Position numbers and translations under genes: made by a program
Notes under the pieces: generated by a model
The model's input: only the letters and a program-made list of their open reading frames with translations
Told to the model about the DNA's origin: nothing
Database searches by the model: none
Origin: Arachis hypogaea
Taxonomy: Eukaryota; Streptophyta; Magnoliopsida; Fabales; Fabaceae
DNA: 64,000 nucleotides
Assembly: GCF_003086295.3 (NCBI RefSeq)
Contig: NC_092051.1
Span: forward strand, 66,961,772-67,025,771
Direction of reading: 5' to 3'
Shown here: in pieces, positions 44,711 to 56,393 of the stretch
How positions within the stretch are numbered: position 1 is the stretch's first letter
Layout: the number at the start of each line of letters is the position of its first letter

Positions 44711-45009
44711 ATAGTAAACTCTTTTCATTACCTTGTAGATATAACGAATGAATGAATTGAGTTCTATTGTATATAAATCCTTTGCTTCTTGGTACATTTC
44801 GCTTTGCTTGTTAAGGTGTCTATACATTTTATGCTTTAATTAGGGATGATTCATTGAATTTGAGTTTTTGCTTGGCTTGCAAGTTTTCTCAATTTGTTTG
44901 AAAAATTCCCTATATCTCAAAAATATGCTTGATTTTGCACCTTAGCTAGTTTTAAAATTTTAGATAGAGGAGGATAGAAAGGTTATAAGCTCTCTTTGAT
45001 GCTCATAAA

Positions 45010-45480
45010 AAAAACCCAGCCACGCGAAAGCGCAAAGCGCGCGCATGCGTCGGCTACGCATTTCGACACTCTGGGCCAAGGACCAGAGAGTTGTGCCACT
45101 TTTGGGCCAACTCTGTGTCTCGACCCATGCGGACGCACGTTGTACGCGTTCGCGCCACTCCTTGTTTCACTACCCACGTGTTGGCGTACTTGACACCTCC
45201 GTGCCCATTCCATCAACTCAAGCCATCCACGCGCAAGCGCACAGTGCGCGTGTGCGTTGATGCATTTTAGCATCACCCAGGCGAAAGGATCCGAGAGTTG
45301 TGCCAACTCTGGGCCTCTTTTGTGCCTCTGGCCCAGCACACCTGCGCGGACGCACACCGTACGCGTCCGTGATGATCCCTAAATCTTCCATCTATGCGTA
45401 GGCGCGTATGGCACTACCGCGCCACTTCCTTATTTCTGTCACCTACGCAGACGCGCACGGTGCGCGCTCGCGTTAATTTA
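45010..45480. repeat. CpG-rich palindrome array upstream of ORF2 promoter
   Basis: Degenerate ACGCGTACGCGT-like units and spaced repeats of phrases such as AGAGTTGTGCC. It sits just upstream of the presumed TATA box, the same relation as palindrome arrays have to LTR promoters. Confidence 0.7.
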
Positions 45481-45489
45481 AAAATCCCA

Positions 45490-47175
45490 TATAACCAGGG
45501 ACACGAAAGCCCTAGCGCAGACATGCCCCCAGCTCCCTCTCTTCTCTAACGTCTTTCTTTCTTCCCCCCTCCATAATCATCTTCCCTCTCCATAACCGGC
45601 GAGCACTCCGGCGTCCACCACCGCCATCGCCGCGCGCTCCAACGCCCCCTTCCTCGCTCTCCCTCTCTTTCACTCAACCCTCTCTATTTCTGCTCTCTCA
45701 CAGCATCACAGTGCCTTGCTCCACCACGAGCATAGCTGCGGCACCATCGTCACCGGAGCGGGTATCACCGTTGGCAACCCCACATTGTTGCCCTCTCTGT
45801 CCCTTTCTCCCAATTCTGCTTCCGCTTGGCTTATAGGTTTCTGTTTCCCCTGTTCTGCCTCCCTTTTTACCGCTTTATGTTAATTTTGTTAGTTCAGTTA
45901 AATTAGTTTAGTTTGTTAGTTTAGTTTAATTTAGGTGGTTAGCAAATCTGGGATGAGTAGTGAATTTAGGATTAATTAAAATCTTTGCTGCTGTGTGAAT
46001 TTGTTCTATTTCGTTGAATTGCTCTGTTCTCTCGGATTGTTCTGTGTTTATTAGATAGGTGATGCTGCTTGCTTGTGTTTGATTGACGAAGCAACTACTG
46101 CTATTCTTTGTACTCTTTGATTTGCTACTGCATTATTTGCTGTTTGTTCCATCCATGTAAATTCATATATATGGTTTTGTGTTTTCAAGTATTGATGAAC
46201 TCATATGGAACCTGATTTACTGTTTAAACTTGGAAATAGCCAATTTACTGCTGAGATGCTGCCGGATTTTTCTTAACCAAGTTCCATGAACTAACAATGC
46301 TTAGATTGGTTTAGCAAACTCTAGTTGGTGATTTCTGTTTCAAATAACACTTTGTTACCTAAATGATCTTGGAAAATCGGCAAGAACAAGTTTTGGTCTT
46401 ACTTATACTCTTTGCTTGTTATGCATGATGATTTGTGTATAGGCATTGAATAGTTTAAATGAATTTTCTGATTGACCATAACTTGTGACTTCCTTAAAAT
46501 GTCAGACCTCTTTTGCAGAAACATTCAAGTTGAAAGTTTTTAATCTATGAGGCTAATTGATTCACATGTTCATGCATAATTGACATTAAGCCACATAGAC
46601 CATAAGGTCTTTCACTCTTTCCACAGCTTGTAACTTTTATGCATTATTGAATTTAGTGTTGAATAATTTTTTATTGATTTTCTTTTATGATTTGACTTCA
46701 CCAACACAAGTTCATTTGACTCTAGTGATCATTGCATTGATTGATGGACTGTTTCATATTAATTGCTTTCTAGCTATACCATATTTCATCATTAATGACT
46801 TATTGCATTTCATGATTGTGGACATGTTTATATTCTTATTTTGTGCATTCTCTTTTGAATTGAGCTAGTAATCACCATATCATTGATTTTCAGACCAATT
46901 TTTAACTTTAACTTGTTTAACCAACTAACCTCTTTTGGTTTTCAACCTAACTCTTTTTATCATTATTTTGGATATGGTGTTTCCTAAGCTTGATGAACAA
47001 GTAATGTGCAAAATATGGTTTGAATTCTTGGTCTGAAGTTTGGCCCACATTCTAATCTGTTTGCTTGCATTCCAAGAAATCTCCTTTCTTTATTCACTTC
47101 ATGAGTATGCTTTGCTTTGAGTGCTTTGTATCTATTTGGCTATCTGCTTATATTGTATCATCTCTGTTTTTCAGG
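45490..47175 (+). promoter_or_regulatory. Presumed internal promoter, 5'UTR and intron of element C ORF2
   Basis: A TATAA at 45490 is followed by about 350 bases that are C/T- and GC-rich, unlike anything nearby and typical of a plant first-exon 5'UTR. T-rich, intron-like sequence then runs to a strong acceptor CTCTGTTTTTCAG at 47174, one base before the ORF2 ATG. A donor is not certain (one candidate is near 45835). Short ORFs in this span are not convincing. This suggests ORF2 has its own spliced transcript, separate from the LTR transcript. Confidence 0.5.
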
Positions 47176-48361
47176 ATGTCAGACAAAGGAAAGGCTATAG
47201 CCACTACTTCCAAAAAGAGGAAGCACTCTAAGACCTCTACCCCCTCTCCCTATGCAAATTATGCTAAGAATCTGCTGAATGAGGTGGATAGGGAAAACCA
47301 GTTGCTGCCACCCACGGACCCAATCAAATTCCCAAACCTCTACTGTGAGCTTCGCTTCTCTGACTTCCGGAAGAAAAATCTGAACATTGAGAAGAAACTA
47401 CTTCCCAATGATGTGAGGCGTGCCATTAACACTCGAATCCTGGAGTTAGGATTGGACTTTGTTGATAGAGACCTAGGGAGGGTGAACACTTCATCGGTGA
47501 GAGAATTTTATTGCAACTTCTTCCGAGCCGATATTGATTCAGTTCAACTGAGGGGTAGAAAAATTATGATCACTGAGGATGCTATTGGAGATGCATTGCT
47601 TTGCCACAATCGTCCTGATGAGACCTGCGCCTATAGACAGGCAGAGGTAGCTATCCTTTCCATGACGTTTGACTATGAGGCGCTTAAGCGCGTGATTGCC
47701 ACACCAGACGCTCCCTAGGTGATGAATTCGAACAACAAGAAGCCTAAGGGGATGCGCTTTTCTTACCTGACGAGGGAGGCCAAGACCTGGCAGCATATCT
47801 TCGCCTACTATGTCTTCCCCACCAATCACTTCTCAGAGATTCCGATGGATATGCTGGTTCTGATTGGGTGTGTGATGGAAGGGAATGAGATAAACTTCCC
47901 CCGACTGGTCAGGCATAGTATGTGGAAAGCTCATATTCGCAGGACCCCCTTCTACTTCAGCAGCCGCAACATCCTTACCACCACCACCATTAGTACCTAA
48001 GCCGACTTATCTGTTGGTGCAACACCTTCTTTGCTTCATGGAGCGCTTCGAGCGTTGTGTCATGCGATGTCTTGATCGCATCAATCAGGTGTTTGTATCA
48101 CAGGGCATCGAGCTACCGCCGCTCCCAGACTCTCCAGCTTCTGACGAGCAGGATCCGGAGGAGGAGCTGGTTGAGGAGCCGATTCATAAGGATGATCTCC
48201 AGAGACACAGGCCGCCACTGAAGTCCAACAGTCTCTTGAGGATCCACAGCCACATCCAGAACCGCAGCCAGTCCCAGTTCCATAGCCTGAGCCTGACGAG
48301 CCCGGCGCAATTGTTGACCCCCATCCCGAGCTTCAGCAGTAGCATCGAGGACGATGCTTGA
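47176..48361 (+). pseudogene. Element C ORF2, 'putative plant transposon protein' type
   Basis: ATG at 47176 (MSDKGKAIATTSKKRKHSK), Lys/Ser-rich start, then the domain: YCELRFSDFRKKNLNIEKKL, ELGLDFVDRDLG, REFYCNFFRAD, GRKIMITEDAIGDALL, DMLVLIGCVMEG. Spacing and phrases fit the plant-specific family called putative plant transposon protein (PF20167, from memory). A TAG at 47716 replaces the Trp seen in D. After about 47945 a deletion and shift follow; the C-terminal acidic and Pro-rich tail (48014-48361) is read in another frame and includes CLDRINQVFVSQGIELPPLP. The stop overlaps the GAGGAC hairpin. Function is unknown; the family is widespread in plant genomes, mainly within repeats. Confidence 0.75.
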
Positions 48362-48378
48362 TTCTAAAGTGTGGGAAA
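48341..48378 (+). promoter_or_regulatory. Internal hairpin plus polypurine-like motif, element C
   Basis: AGCATC-GAGGAC-GATGCT (48341-48358), then the ORF2 stop and TAAAGTGTGGGAAAG. It is an internal copy of the arrangement at 50009-50045. Confidence 0.75.
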
Positions 48379-48545
48379 GTCACCGTTCGTGATTGGTGTT
48401 TACATTTATGTGGTGAACTTTCAGACATCTATTTCTGTTTTCTGCTACTTTATTTAATTTTGTACTTTATCTTTTAGATCATTTTGGGATGACTGTATAT
48501 ATTTGCTATTGTAGATGCTCTTGTATTGGTAGTTGCACACTTTTA

Positions 48546-48546
<1 letters not shown>

Positions 48547-48611
<65 letters not shown>
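48547..48611. repeat. (TA)n microsatellite, about 32 units
   Basis: Uninterrupted TA repeat in the noncoding 3' part of element C. Element D has none at the matching place. Confidence 0.95.
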
Positions 48612-48614
<3 letters not shown>

Positions 48615-50008
48615 GATTAGAAAAGTGTTTTGGATTGTTAAAAATCTAGTTGACCCTTTTTATATAAGAATTGTGTTTTGATTGAAAAAGGGATAAGCTA
48701 GGAAAATTTTTAAAATTTTCTAAATTACAATATTGCATTAGAATAAGCTTAGTCAATATGATGAAAATTTTCAAGAAATTCATTTTTAGGGTACCAACCA
48801 ATTGGTTGAAATTTTTTTTTTTTTAGAACTTGCTTGAACTATATACTTGTGGATTATGTTTTGAGCAAAGAACACAAGCATGTGAGATTTGAGCCTAATT
48901 GTGTAGTTACATCCTATGACCACTTATTTTCATTCTTGTGTGCATCATTCTCTTCCTATGATTGTAATCTTTGATTTGTTTGATTCTTTATGTCTATTAT
49001 TTTGTGTATACATGCAATTATATGATTGAGGCCATTGTTGAAATAGCTCACTTATCCAAATAGTCTACCTTTTATCTTCCATTGTTAACCAATTTTGAGC
49101 CTATACCTAACCCATTTGTTCATAATTGTAGCACATTACAAGCTTAAGTGAAAAACAATAAATGTCCCATGTTTGGATATTTGATTAGCTTAGGTTAGTG
49201 AAAGTGTTCATTACTTGATTTTGGGAAGGTTGGGTACATTGGGTAGAGATAAAAGTGTATTTATGTTTTTATTGATAATTTTTAGGAAATGGATGCATAC
49301 TCATGTATTAATCATATGTAAACCATATGCATTGATGTTCTTGTATATATTTAAAAAAAATTATTTTGCAGCAAAAAGGGAATAAAAGGTCCCAGAGTTT
49401 AAGTTTTCGTAAATTCAATACATATGTGTGGTAAGAAAAAAGGGAAATGCATGAGTGTATGAAAAGTGAAGAAGGGATAGCTAGGAATGTTTAGAATTGT
49501 ATAGGTTGTCATAGGTTAGGTGGGAAGTTTAAGTTAGTCAAAGATTCAAATTTCAAGCTCACTTGACCATATGCATCCTACCTTGACCCTAGCCCCATTA
49601 CAACCTTTGGGAAATCCTCATGATATTTGTATGCATGCATGAAATAATTGTTGATTGTTAGATGAAAACAAATCTTGGAAAATATGATTAGGGCAGAATT
49701 GAGTAAATCAACCCCATACACTTGAGTGACTAGAGCAGATACACATCCGGTGAGGGTTCGATCGTTCAATAACATGTTTCCACCCATAATAATCTTTTCT
49801 TGCAAGTTTGTGAACTCTTTCAATGATTCAATCTAATTGTGGTTTGCTTGATTGCTAATACCTTGGCCCTTGTGCTTGTATGTGTATTCTTGGAGATTGA
49901 TTTATTTTGACTAAGCCATTGCATCATGTAAATAGATTACATATAGATAGATTGCATTTAGTAGTTGCATTGAATAAATGTTAATAACCTTTGCTTCTTC
50001 TTGATTTT
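48612..50008 (+). other. Element C 3' noncoding region
   Basis: A/T-rich with no gene. It is clearly homologous to D (53292-54985, opposite strand), showing that this long noncoding part belongs to the element. Confidence 0.7.
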
Positions 50009-50045
50009 AGCATGAGGACATGCTTAGTTTAAGTGTGGGGAGATT
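50009..50045 (+). promoter_or_regulatory. Element C polypurine region with upstream hairpin
   Basis: AGCAT-GAGGAC-ATGCT (50009-50024), TAGTTT, then AAGTGTGGGGAGATT abutting the 3' LTR. Confidence 0.82.
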
Positions 50046-51610
50046 TGATAAACCCCGATTTTGTAATTTATCTTGTGCTTATTTTGGGGGATTTTATCAT
50101 CTTTTTCCACATTTATTGAATGAAATAGTATGGTTTTGTAATTCTCCCTCGAATTTTGCTTAAGTGTAAAAACATGCTTTTTAGACCCCAAATTGGTGAT
50201 TTTGATTCATTTTAATTCCATTCGATGTCTTGATGTGTGTGTTGAGTAATTTCAGGTTATAAAGCAAGTATTGGATGGGAGAAATGAGTAGAAAAGCATA
50301 CAAAGGGGAGAATGCACGAAGAAACAAAGATTGGGAGTGCATCAAAGGACGCGCACGCTCACAAGGTGCGCACGCGCAAAAGTGATCTTGCCCATGGACG
50401 CGCACGCGTACATGCCGCTTCCGCGCGGATGGAGAAATTGCCAATCGACACGCACGCGCATTTGGCGCGTATGCGCCAATATTCTTACATGGCCCACCTG
50501 AAGGCAAAACGCTGGGGGTGATTTCTGAGCTGCCCAGGCCCAAGTCTAACTTGTTTCTGAGTGTATTTCATGCAGAATTAAAGTCCAAGCAAAGGGGGAG
50601 CAATTAGTTTAGCCAACATGAGTCTTTAGTTAGTTTTCTAGAGAGAGAAGCTCCCTCTTCTCTCTAGAATTAGGTTAGGATTAGGTTAGATCATCTTAAT
50701 TTCATGTTTAATTACTTGATCTCATCTTGTTTCCTTTATAATCTCTCATTTCTACATCTTGATTCTCTTAATTGTGATGTTAATTTCTCATTTTGCTCTC
50801 TTTTGTGATGATGAACTCATGTTGGATTTGATTTACTTTTAATGCAATTTAATGTTGATGTTCCTTTTTATTGATGAATTGAATTGTGATCTTACTTTTC
50901 TTGCACTTAGTAGTTATTAGATTTTATTATTCTTACAATTTATAATGTTTACCTTTATTGCACTCTATGTGTTTGATGAAATGATCTCTTTAATTTTTGA
51001 GTAATTTTGTCAACTCTTGGCCTAAGCCAAGGGAATTGGGTAATCTTGAGTCATTGGGTATGATGGATTTGGTGATTTGAGAACCCATGGTGATCAATTT
51101 GACACCCATTGACGCTAACCCACTACTAAGTTCATTAGTAGGTAGGTTAGGACTTAAGGGTGGATGTGATCAAATCTATTTGACGTACTTCAAGCTTAGG
51201 AGTAAATGTTACGTACTTAAAGCTTTTGGGAAGTAGACTTAATAGATTGGCCTCTCATGATTATCAATATTCGGTTTGTTGACAAGGATGGTGATCTCAA
51301 TTACCCAAATCTTAGCCAAGAGTTCTTTATTTTGCTCTCTTTATTCGCTTGCTAATTCTATTTTTCTTGCCCTCTCATGAACCAAAATCCCCCTTTTACC
51401 CTTTCATAGCCAATAAGTAAGCATTACATTGTTTTCCTAGGGAGATGACCCAGAGTCCAAATACTTCGGTAAATTTTCATTGGGGTTTGTACATGTGACA
51501 AAACCAAATTTTTGATGTGAGAATTGTTTGTTGGTTTGGAGCTATGCTTACAACGAAGTCTTTATTTCTATAAGAGAAATTCTAAACCATCAAGCGAGAC
51601 TCGCTCGTCG
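50046..51610 (+). repeat. Element C 3' LTR
   Basis: 1565 bases, 34 longer than the 5' LTR because it keeps the hairpin CTAGAGAGAGAAG...CTTCTCTCTAG (50638-50667). Palindromes at 50347-50482. Target repeat cccag follows. Confidence 0.94.
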
Positions 51611-51717
51611 CCCAGTAGGGGTTAGACGGGAAGTCAACTAAACGCAAAATGCTCGAGCTCGACTTCCTCAAAGGGTCGAAGTCCAAAGACATGACCTTAA
51701 GGGTAAGTGATAGCTAG
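51611..51717 (+). other. Short remnant of element B between C and D
   Basis: About 100 bases that continue the sequence before 41142 after one copy of cccag. No coding region. It shows that C and D inserted independently about 100 bases apart. Confidence 0.7.
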
Positions 51718-53254
51718 AATCATCATCGGTCTAGATTTTCTTCTCACAGAGATAAGAACTTCGTTGTAAGCATAGCTCCAAACTAACAAACAACTCTCGC
51801 ATCAAATTAAAATTTTAGTTTTGTCACAAGTACAAACCCCAATGAAATTAACCGAAGTATTTAGACTCCGGGTCATCTCACAAGGAATTGCAATGAAGTG
51901 GTCAATTATTGGCTATGAATAACAAGGGGTTTGATTTATAAGAGGAGCAAGAAAAGTAAATCAAGCAAGTAATTAAAGAAATCAAGGTAAAGAACTCTTG
52001 GCTAAGACATAGGTAATTGAGATCACCATCCTTGTCAACAAATCAAATATTGATAATTATAAGGAACCAAGCTCATTAGGTTTACTCACTAAAGCCTTAA
52101 GTACATAATGTCTACTCCTAGGCTTGGAGTACGTTAAACAGCTTGATCAACATCAATCCATAAGTCCCAACTTAGCTACTAATTAACTTAGTAGTAGGCT
52201 AGAGTTAATGGTTATGAAATTGATCCCCAAGGGTTCTCAAATCACCAATTCAATGAGAGCCCAATGACTCGAGATCACTCAATGCCCTTAGCCTAGGCCA
52301 AGTAAGGAAAAATACTCAAAAACTATAGGAAACATTCTATCAAACACCTAATGTGCAATAAAAGTAAACATCACAAAATGCAAGAATTAAGGAAACCCAT
52401 AACTAACATAAGTAAGAAATCAACAATAACAATGAAGATAAACATAAAAGAGACATGGAACATAAAATTGCATTAAAAGAAATTAAGATCCAACAAGTGT
52501 CATCACATCAAAGAGGGCAAAATGAGAAATTAACACTACAACTAAGAGAAAAAAGATGTAGAAATAAGGAATTGTGAAGGAAACAAGATGAAATCAAGCA
52601 ATTAATGCAAAATCTACTAGAGATTAACCTAATCCTAACCTAATTCTAGAGAGAAGAGGGAGCTTCTCTCTCTAGAAAACTAACCTAATCCTAACTAATT
52701 GCTCCCCTTGCTTAGGCTTCAATTATGCATGAAATACACTCAGAAACAAGTTGGATTTGGGCCTGAGCAGCTCAGAAATCGCCCCCAGCATTTTACCTTT
52801 ATGTGGGTCACGTGCGAGTATCGACACGTACGCGCCATGTGCGCTTGCGCGTCGCTTGGCCATTTTCTCATCTGCGCGTACGCGCCATGTACGCGTATGC
52901 GTCGCCATACGGTGCCACTTCTGCGTGCGCGCCTTGTACGCGTGCGCACCCATTGTAGTATTCCCAATCCTTGTTTCCTCATGTATTCTCCACTTTGTAT
53001 GTTTTTCTCCTCATTTTTTCCATCTAATACTTGCCTTATGAACCTGAAATCACTCAACAAAAACATCAAGGCATCGAATGGAATTAAAGTGAATTAAAAT
53101 CACTAATTTAAGGGCCTAAAAAGCATATTTTTACACTTAAGCACAATTTAAGGGAAAATTACAAAACCATGCTATTTCATTGAATAAATGTGGCAAAAGA
53201 TGATAAAATCCCCTAAGATAAGCACAATATAAACCACAAAATTGGGGTTTATCA
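51718..53254 (-). repeat. Element D 3' LTR
   Basis: 1537 bases, minus orientation: TGATAAACCCC at 53254 to TATCA at 51718. The last 40 bases are quite different from C. ACGCG palindromes at 52822-52952 and the 30-base hairpin at 52646-52675. Confidence 0.9.
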
Positions 53255-53291
53255 AACCTCTCCACACTTAAACTAAGCATGTCGTCATGCT
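53255..53291 (-). promoter_or_regulatory. Element D polypurine region with upstream hairpin
   Basis: On the minus strand: AGCAT-GACGAC-ATGCT (53291-53276), then AAGTGTGGAGAGGTT against the LTR. The loop differs by one base from C; the stem is intact. Confidence 0.78.
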
Positions 53292-53980
53292 AAAATCAAG
53301 AGAGAAGCAAAGGGGTATCAACATTTATTCAATGTAAACTAACTACATGCAACCTATCTATATGCAATCTATCTACATGAATACATCCACTTGGTCAAAA
53401 CAAGTCAATTTCCAAGAATACATATACAAGCACAAGGGCTAAGGAAATAGCAATCAAATCAACCCACAATTGAATTGAATCATTGAAAGATTTTACAAAC
53501 ATGCAAGAAAAGATGATCATGGGTGGAAACATGTAATTGAGCAATCGAATCCTCACTGGATGTGTATCCGCTCTAGGTACTCAAGTGTATGGGGTTGATT
53601 CACTCGATTCTCTCCTAATCATGCTTTCCAAGATTTGTTTTTTAACTAACAATCAATAATTACTTTATGCATTCATACAAATATCATGAGGACTTTCCCA
53701 AAGGTTGTAATGGGGCTAGGGTCAAGGTAGGATGCATATGGTCAAGTGAGCTTCAAATTTGAATCTTTGATTAACTTAAACTTCCCACCTAACCTATGAC
53801 AACCTATACAATTCTAAACAAACCCAGCTACCCATTCTTCACTCTTTCACACACTCATGCATTCTCTTTTGATCACCACACATATGCATTGATTATTATT
53901 GAATTGTGAACTTTGGGGCATTTTGTCCCCTTTTTATTGCTTTTCCTTTTTCTTTCTTTTCTATATATTTTCTTTTTCTT

Positions 53981-54014
<34 letters not shown>

Positions 54015-54985
54015 CTCATTTTTTTTCAAACTAAAATATATACAAGAACATCAATGCATATGGTTTATATATGATTAAAACACGAGTATGTACCCAATTC
54101 CCAAATTTTCAATACAAATACCAACACACTTTTATCTCTACCCAATGTTCCCAATTTTCCCAAATCAGATGATGAACACTCTCACTATCATAAGCTAATC
54201 AAAGATCCAAATAGGGGACATTTATTGTTTTTCACTTAGGCTTGTAATGTGCTTCAATTGAGAATGAGTGGGTTAAGCATAGGCTCAAATTGGCTAACAA
54301 TGGAAGATAGAAGGTCGGCTATTTGGGTAAGTGAGCTATTTGAACAATGGCATCAATCATATAAATGCATGTATAAATAAAGTAATGGACATAAAGAATC
54401 AAACAAATCAAAGATTACAATCATAGGAAGAGAATAATGAACACAAGAATGAGAATAAGTTGTTATATATGATGCAACCACACAATTAAGGCTCAAAACT
54501 CACATGCTTGTGTTCTTTGCTCAAAACATGATCCACAAAGTGTATAATTCAAGCAAGTTCTAAAAAAAAATTTCAACCAATTGGGGTGGTGCCCTAGAAA
54601 TAGATTAATTGGAAAATTTCATCATAATGACTAAGCTTATTCTAATACAATGTTGTGATTTAGAAAATTTAAAAAAAAATTTCCTAGTTTATCCCCTTTT
54701 TAATCAAAACACATTTCTTATACAAAAAGGGTCAACTGGGTTTCAACAATCTAAAATACTTTTCTAATCACAACCAAAAGCTAAAACAAGCTACAACAAC
54801 TATATAAAGCAGAAGTGAAAATATAAAGCGAAAGTGTAAAGTCAACAGTCTAAACAAAAGTATCCACAATTCACAATACTAATATATACAATGATCCAAA
54901 AGGTGCAAAATAAAGCAGAATAACATAGGCTAGAAGATAGTGTCCGAAAATGTTCATCGAATCCACCGATGGCTACGACGGTGAC
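53292..54985 (-). other. Element D 3' noncoding region
   Basis: No gene; homologous to the matching part of C. Contains its own (TA)n of about 14 units at 53983-54010, in a different place from that of C. Confidence 0.7.
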
Positions 54986-55022
54986 CTCCCCACACTTAAG
55001 ATGAAGCATCGTCCTCGATGCT
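54986..55022 (-). promoter_or_regulatory. Internal hairpin plus polypurine-like motif, element D
   Basis: On the minus strand: AGCATC-GAGGAC-GATGCT (55022-55005), then CTTAAGTGTGGGGAG (55000-54986). The ORF2 stop TAG lies at its first bases. Confidence 0.78.
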
Positions 55023-56393
55023 AGTGATCGAGCTCATGGTGATGGGAGTCAACAGTCACCTCTAGCTCTGGCTGATGCTCAATCTGGGGTACTAGCTCTC
55101 CAAGAGGCTGCTGAGTATCCTGGGCAGCCTGCGCCTGTGGAGGTGCCTCCTGCTGAACCGGCTCCTCCACGTGCTCCTCCTCGTGCTCTGCCTCATGCTC
55201 TGCCTCGTCAGAAGCGGGAGAGTCGATGAGAGGGGGTAGCTCAATACCCTGTGATACAAACACCTGGTCTATGCGATTGAGACATCGCATGATACGACGC
55301 TCACTGCGCTCCATTAATCGAAACAGACGCTGAACCAGAAGATAGGTCGGCTCGGGTGCTGGTGGTGGTAGTAAAGGTGCTACTATTGCTGTTGAAGAAT
55401 AAGAGGGTCCTGCTAGTACTGTAGAAGATCAAGGTCTAGCTACCTCTACTACCGCTCTAGCTCGAGAGCGGTGCCTGTGTGGGGGCTTCTGGTGCACCCA
55501 TGTATCCTACGGAATAGTAACCTCCTTATCGTCGTCTTCTGGGGGTGGTGGTGTCACGTCATCGTCCCTCCATGGGGCATCGGCTAACTCAATCATGCTG
55601 GTGAGCAACGTGGGAAATGGTAGTAGGCCACAGATGCGTGCTCGCCACATGCTTTGCCTAATAAACCGGGGGAAGTATACCTCCTTCCCCTCCATGACAC
55701 AGCCAATCAGAACAAGCATATCCATCGAAACCTCAGAAAAATGGGTGGTAGGCAGGATATAGTGGACAAATATCTGCTGCCAAGTCCTAACCTCTCTAGA
55801 CAGATAAGTAAATAACATCTCCTTGGGCCTCTTGTTGCTAGAATCCATCACCCAAGGGGCGTCCGGTGTGGCAATAATGCACTTCAGCGCCTCATAATTA
55901 AAGGTCATGCAGTGTATAGCTATCTCTTCCTGCTGATAGGCATATGCGTCACCAATACGAGGTCGGCAGAGCAACGCCTCCCCAATAGCAGCCTCAGTAA
56001 TTAAGATCTGCCTACCCCATAGGTGGACTGAATCAAGAGTCGCGCGATAGAAGTTGCAGTAAAACTCCTTGACCCATGAAGTGTTTATCCTTCCTAAATC
56101 CCTATCAACAAAGTCTAAGCCCAATTCTAGAATATGGGTGTTGATGGCGCGTCTCACGTCGTAGGGAAGGGCCAATTTCTTTTCAATGTTCAGATTCATC
56201 TTCCGATATTTAGGGATACGAAGCTCACAGTAAAGATTGGAAAAGTTGTGTCAGCGGGCGATAGCAGCTGATTCTCTTTATCCACGTCATTAAGCAGATT
56301 CCTGGCATAGTTGGCATAAGGGGAGGGTGTAGAGGCTTGAGAGCGCTTCTTCTTCTTTGAAGTAGTAGCTATGGATTTTCCTCTATCCGACAT
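55021..56393 (-). pseudogene. Element D ORF2, 'putative plant transposon protein' type
   Basis: ATG at 56393 (MSDRGKSIATTSKKKKRSQ), one base after an acceptor GGTTTTTCAG as in C. One base is missing near 56220, shifting into the frame that opens with MNLNIEKKLALPYDVRRAIN. The domain then runs uninterrupted to 55507: ELGLDFVDRDLGRINTSWVK, EFYCNFYRATLDSVHLWGRQ, MDMLVLIGCVMEGKE, DAPWRDDDVTPPPPEDDDKE. A TAG at about 55507 and another stop near 55430 interrupt a low-complexity region, and the frame is open again to 55021 with a Glu/Gln/His-rich tail. D keeps the middle part that C lost, so together they outline a protein of about 450 residues. Confidence 0.78.

Larger units (their letters stand above)
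41143..51610 (+). mobile_element. Element C: full-length non-autonomous LTR element
   Basis: LTRs 41143-42673 and 50046-51610, target repeat cccag at 41138-41142 and 51611-51615, primer site, ORF1, internal promoter region, ORF2 and polypurine region. No protease, RT or integrase in 7.4 kb of internal sequence. Related to D (opposite strand) and E. The 3' LTR ends CG instead of CA, so its last base has mutated. Confidence 0.95.
7317..51717 (+). mobile_element. Element B: Tat-lineage Ty3/gypsy element, host of five insertions
   Basis: Four separated pieces join into one element in the order protease, RT, RNase H, second RNase H, integrase, spacer, antisense ORF: 7317-8438, 10748-12126, 35861-41142 and 51611-51717. 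The joins are exact after removing one copy of each target repeat: RT resumes across G, pol resumes across E, and cccag flanks C. The second RNase H domain and an antisense ORF after pol are known traits of the Tat lineage (as in Grande and Retand). Both LTRs are outside what is visible. It is the oldest layer, with stops and frameshifts throughout. The span given includes the inserted elements. Confidence 0.85.

Noticed and set aside
42674..50045. Search for hidden protease, RT or integrase in elements C, D and E
   Set aside because: No protease active-site, RT DD or integrase HHCC/DDE motif was found in any frame I read, so these elements are treated as non-autonomous.
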